Assembly: GCF_006540305.1 (NCBI RefSeq)
Contig: NZ_BJOR01000001.1
Coordinates: 7,874,001-7,938,000 of the forward strand
Length of the DNA stretch: 64,000 bases
Source of the DNA: Streptomyces sp. 6-11-2
GTDB lineage: Bacteria > Actinomycetota > Actinomycetes > Streptomycetales > Streptomycetaceae
Direction of reading: 5' to 3'
Both the position numbers and the translations under genes were made by a program. Below the pieces are notes generated by a model, which was not told the origin of the DNA, did not search any database, and saw only the letters and a program-made list of their open reading frames with translations. Shown here piece after piece: positions 61,135 to 64,000 of the stretch; within the stretch, counting starts at the first letter, position 1; each line of letters begins with the position of its first letter.

Positions 61135-61160
61135 GGGCGGGCCCCTGACCAGGCCCGCCC
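61135..61160 (-). terminator. Hairpin terminator
   Basis: GGGCGGGCC (61135-61143) and its complement (61152-61160) with an 8-base loop, 22 bp beyond the stop of the following minus-strand gene. Confidence 0.55.
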
Positions 61161-61182
61161 GGCAGGCTATGCACGTGAAGGC

Positions 61183-61980
61183 TCAGAGCGTGAGTACCGG
61201 TCGAGTGGAGAAGTTCTCGTACATGTCTTCTCCGTCCGGTCCGTACACGAACTCGACCATGGAAGGGTTGCGGTTGGCGGTGGCCAGGGGTAGCCAGGCC
61301 AGCATGTGGCCGTAGCCGCCGCACACCGACTCACCCCCGTCGCCGCCGTGGACCGCAGTGACATCGCTCGTCAGCTCCGTGCGATAGGTGTCGTAGGCGA
61401 TATGCAGGCCGAAGGCGTTCAGCTGGTTCTGCGGGCCGGTGCGATCCCCATAGGGGATGCGGTCAAGGGGGCAGTCGTTCCCCCACCGGAACAGGGTGTC
61501 TGCCCCGGCGCCACAAGCGTGTTCCCACTCGTCGGAGCTCGGCATCCGCAGGCCACGGGCTGAGAGAACAGCCAGCATGTCAGCAGGAGGCTCAGTCAGA
61601 TTCTCGTCCTCCACGGCCATGAGGACGGTGGCCAGGTGAACGCTCCGGCGAGCGCTGAGTACCTGCGCGAGGTGGGTCCGCAGATCAGGCCCGTAGCCGT
61701 AGCCCTGCTCCAGGCTCTCGGCGTAGTCGGCGACCTGCTCCGGGGTCGGTTGCCAGTTGTCGAGATCAAAGCCCAGGGACACGGGGCCTCCCGGTATCAG
61801 AGCGAATTCCTGCCCGTTCCGCTCGATTCGGACGCGGTGCAGCGGGGCACCGAGGTACTCCGTGGTCTCGACGAGTGTCACCCGGCCGCCCACATGGTCG
61901 GCGGCTTCCTGGGCGGTGCGGCGGGCGGTGAGCTGGTCGAAGGACCGCCACCGGTGGAGAGTGAGATCAGCGACTGACAT
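61183..61980 (-). CDS. Hypothetical protein with formylglycine-generating-enzyme-like motif
   Basis: A 265-aa soluble protein. The middle contains DEWEHACGAGADTLFRWG, close to the EWEYACRAGT..FPWG motif of the sulfatase-modifying (SUMF1/FGE) fold, and the end SMVEFVYGPDGEDMYENFST. The N-terminal half (RTAQEAADHVGGRVTLVETT, FALIPGGPVSLGFDLDNWQP) also fits that fold's GG(F)xMG-type strand. The Cys pair used by true FGE is not evident, so catalysis is unlikely. The ATG at 61980 is used. Confidence 0.7.
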   Translation of the reverse strand: MSVADLTLHRWRSFDQLTARRTAQEAADHVGGRVTLVETTEYLGAPLHRVRIERNGQEFALIPGGPVSLGFDLDNWQPTPEQVADYAESLEQGYGYGPDLRTHLAQVLSARRSVHLATVLMAVEDENLTEPPADMLAVLSARGLRMPSSDEWEHACGAGADTLFRWGNDCPLDRIPYGDRTGPQNQLNAFGLHIAYDTYRTELTSDVTAVHGGDGGESVCGGYGHMLAWLPLATANRNPSMVEFVYGPDGEDMYENFSTRPVLTL

Positions 61981-62531
61981 GGCCGGCAGTGTGGCACGTG
62001 GGGCTGACACAGCACCGCGACGGCTGACAACGGACAGCTGCCGGTCAACGACTTGCGTTCTTACATACACAGCCCGCCCGGCTCTTCTCCCCGGCTCCAG
62101 GACGATGACGCCGGCGGCACGGGGCCGCCGGTCTTCGTCCGACACGACCAGGTCGCCGACGAACCGCGCTTCCACGCGCCGTTCGCTGAGGTTTTCCAGC
62201 ACGAGGACCTGCTGCAGCACCAGGCTGTGCTCCTGGCCCCGGTCTCGGGGGAATTGCCGGCTGTGCCCTGGCGGCCACGGTTGCACGGCATGCCGTGCGG
62301 AGTCCAGGCCAGCGGCTCCCACTCCCGGACCTCCATCGTGAGGGTGACCTTCGGGCCTCGGAGTCGAGCCGGGCCCTGATCGCATCAAAGGCGGTGAGCC
62401 GGCTGACCTCCAACGCCTTGCGCGTGAGCCGCTCTCGGCGGGTCGACCTTGATCCGCTCTCCCTCCGTGCGACTGTGGGGCATGCGCGCATTTCCTCCCA
62501 CCGAGCACCGCCTACTTATCGGAGGCACGTC
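61981..62531. other. Intergenic stretch upstream of the muramidase gene
   Basis: Several overlapping frames on both strands are open but none has convincing composition. On the minus strand LVLQQVLVLENLSERRVEAR looks weakly coding. The last 25 bp contain GGAGG before the muramidase ATG. Confidence 0.3.
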
Positions 62532-63518
62532 ATGCCCGTGCACAGATCCGGAACGGCCCGCGCAGGGCGGCTGACCGTTACGGGAGCCCTGCTCGCAGCG
62601 TTCTCGGTCATCTGCACCGCACCCTCCTCGGCCGACACCACCCCCGCCCATGGCTCCGCCTCCATGGGCATGGGTGTCCTGGCGCACGACGGCCGCAGCG
62701 GCACGCCCGCCACCAGCAACGCCGACCCCGCCCGTGGTTCCGCCTCCTTGGGCGTGGGTGTCCTGGCGCACGACGGCCGCAGTGGCACGCCCGTCACCAG
62801 CAAGGCCGCCCCTGCCCGTGGTTCCGCCTACATGGGCATGGGTGTCCTGGCGCACGACGGCCGCAGCGGCACGCCCGTCACCAGGAAGGCCGCCCAGACC
62901 GAAGGCGTCGACGTCAGCTCCTACGACGGCAACGTCGCCTGGTCGACGCTGTGGAACAGCGGCGTGAAGTGGGCGGACACGAAGGCCACCGAAGGGACGT
63001 ACTACACGAATCCCTACTTCAAGCAGCAGTACAAGGGCTCGTACAACATCGGCATGATCCGCGGCGCGTACCACTTCGCCACCCCGGACACCAGCAGCGG
63101 CGCCAAGCAGGCCAACTACTTCGTCGACCACGGCGGCGGCTGGTCCCGCGACGGCAAGACCCTGCCGGGCGTCCTCGACATCGAGTGGAACCCCTACGGC
63201 GCCACCTGCTACGGCAAGTCGGCGAGCGCGATGGTCAGCTGGATCTCCGACTTCCTCAAGACCTACAAGGCCCGCACCGGCCGGGACGCCGTGATCTACA
63301 CGGCCACCAGCTGGTGGACCCAGTGCACCGGAAACTACGGCGGCTTCGCCACCAAGAATCCCCTGTGGATCGCCCGGTACGCCTCGACCGTCGGCACGCT
63401 GCCGGCCGGCTGGGGTTACTACACGCTGTGGCAGTACACCTCGTCCGGCCCGACCGTCGGCGACCACGACAGGTTCAACGGGGCGCTGGACCGGGTGAAG
63501 GCGCTCGCCAACGGCTGA
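62532..63518 (+). CDS. GH25 muramidase (lysozyme), secreted
   Basis: A 328-aa exported cell-wall hydrolase. Signal peptide through about residue 34 (VTGALLAAFSVICTAPSSAD). Residues 38-121 are three 28-aa tandem linker repeats (MGMGVLAHDGRSGTP core). The catalytic GH25 domain starts TEGVDVSSYDGNVAWSTLW (Asp) and has LPGVLDIEWNPYG (the DxE acid pair) and YTLWQYTSSGPTVGDHDRFN. It cleaves the beta-1,4 bond in peptidoglycan outside the cell. Confidence 0.95.
   Translation: MPVHRSGTARAGRLTVTGALLAAFSVICTAPSSADTTPAHGSASMGMGVLAHDGRSGTPATSNADPARGSASLGVGVLAHDGRSGTPVTSKAAPARGSAYMGMGVLAHDGRSGTPVTRKAAQTEGVDVSSYDGNVAWSTLWNSGVKWADTKATEGTYYTNPYFKQQYKGSYNIGMIRGAYHFATPDTSSGAKQANYFVDHGGGWSRDGKTLPGVLDIEWNPYGATCYGKSASAMVSWISDFLKTYKARTGRDAVIYTATSWWTQCTGNYGGFATKNPLWIARYASTVGTLPAGWGYYTLWQYTSSGPTVGDHDRFNGALDRVKALANG
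62643..62894 (+). repeat. Three 84-bp tandem repeats in the muramidase gene
   Basis: Units 62643-62726, 62727-62810 and 62811-62894 each encode 28 residues with the shared core GVLAHDGRSGTP; they differ at only a few codons. The copies are in frame and lie between signal peptide and catalytic domain. Confidence 0.9.
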
Positions 63519-63742
63519 TACGGGCCCGGAGCACGCAGGGTGAAAGCCCCGGGGCCGCCCTCACGGGCCCAGGGGCCTTCCCTCGTTCCGTCCGGGAGCA
63601 CCTCGTCAACCGTGACGACGTTCTCAGCGTCATCCGCTTGGAGCTGACGCTGTATCTCACCTCCGGCCCGGGCGTTAGTTCGCGAGGCGCAGGGCTGTTT
63701 GCTGAGCACTCCTACCTGCCGCCCGTGGCGCCACGCCCCCGG

Positions 63743-64000
63743 TCACTGACCGGCGCCCTGTGTACTGTCCCCCGGATCACTGCTGTCGGCCGGGGGCTGG
63801 GTCATGGTGGCCGGCTCCGCGACTATGGCGTCCGCCATGATCTGAGCCTGCTCCTCGGGGACGTGCAACCGCCGGGCCGCCTCAACGGCGACCGTGCGGA
63901 CGTCGGTCAACTGTATGGCGGACAGCGGTTGAGCGGTCTCCCGGGCTGGGGGACGCCGCCGCCCGAACCGTGACAGCACGCGCCGCTGCACGGTCTCTGC
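63743..64000 (-). CDS. Hypothetical protein, 5' end outside window
   Basis: A minus-strand frame open to the window edge: ETVQRRVLSRFGRRRPPARE, TDVRTVAVEAARRLHVPEEQ, AQIMADAIVAEPATMTQPPA and stop at 63743. The composition looks real (helical, then a flexible tail). A GTG at 63991 could be a start, but the frame continues past it. No family recognised. Confidence 0.45.
   Translation of the reverse strand, partial: AETVQRRVLSRFGRRRPPARETAQPLSAIQLTDVRTVAVEAARRLHVPEEQAQIMADAIVAEPATMTQPPADSSDPGDSTQGAGQ

Noticed and set aside
62643..62894. Regular 84-bp repeats considered as CRISPR
   Set aside because: Units are contiguous, in frame and without spacers.
62385..63467. 360-codon Gly-rich minus-strand frame, superficially PE-PGRS-like
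   Set aside because: It is exactly antisense to the GH25 gene; its repeats are the reverse of the linker repeats.

Overview
The window is high-GC actinobacterial DNA, most like a Streptomyces chromosome arm. The evidence is codon use with G/C at third positions, GTG/TTG starts, Streptomyces-type families (DUF6069, DUF4241, maltokinase-cap-like, WYL and ECF regulators, AlkC, GH25 muramidase) and a very dense load of insertion-sequence fragments. No rRNA, tRNA, CRISPR array or replication origin was seen.

Bases 1-7430 are the most coherent block: a dipeptide/nickel-type ABC importer (binding protein, two permeases, a fused two-domain ATPase) with a creatininase-family hydrolase inside the operon. 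A GntR/FCD regulator follows, facing an HpcH/HpaI aldolase and a nitrilase-family amidase across a 56-bp gap that carries a twice-repeated GTATAC operator. This looks like an uptake-plus-degradation cassette for an amide or cyclic amide. Bases 7430-21250 are ordinary accessory genes: a translationally coupled ECF sigma/98-aa protein/DUF6069 set, a LysR-SDR pair, a WYL-VOC pair with a clear dyad operator, a DNA-alkylation repair patch (broken tag, NTF2-like, AlkC), DUF4241, and an RHH/PemK toxin-antitoxin. Decayed IS5 and IS3 pieces lie between them.

Bases 21250-36000 hold a methyltransferase, two abutting IS630 elements, a MerR-controlled double alpha/beta hydrolase, SigJ with a divergent AhpD-like gene, a scarred stretch with a possible double-glycine RiPP precursor, a lone HflX N-terminal-type domain, a broken IS5, and an oxidoreductase whose last nine codons were cut off by an ISAzo13-type element. 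Bases 36000-46450 carry a ThrE exporter, FMN reductase, M20 amidohydrolase, TRIC channel, lipocalin-like/SDR pair, Na+/H+ antiporter and a formaldehyde-dehydrogenase-like enzyme. Bases 46650-48970 are a pile of IS256, IS3 and ISL3. The rest has secreted and membrane-tethered proteins, Tn3/IS110/IS200 scars, an MFS gene overlapping a WYL gene tail to tail, three zinc-independent ribosomal protein paralogues (L33, L31B, L36), MarR and SDR genes, and a GH25 muramidase with a triplicated linker.

Many junctions can be read to the base, so this stretch records repeated insertion and deletion. All assignments come from reading the sequence; no database search was run.
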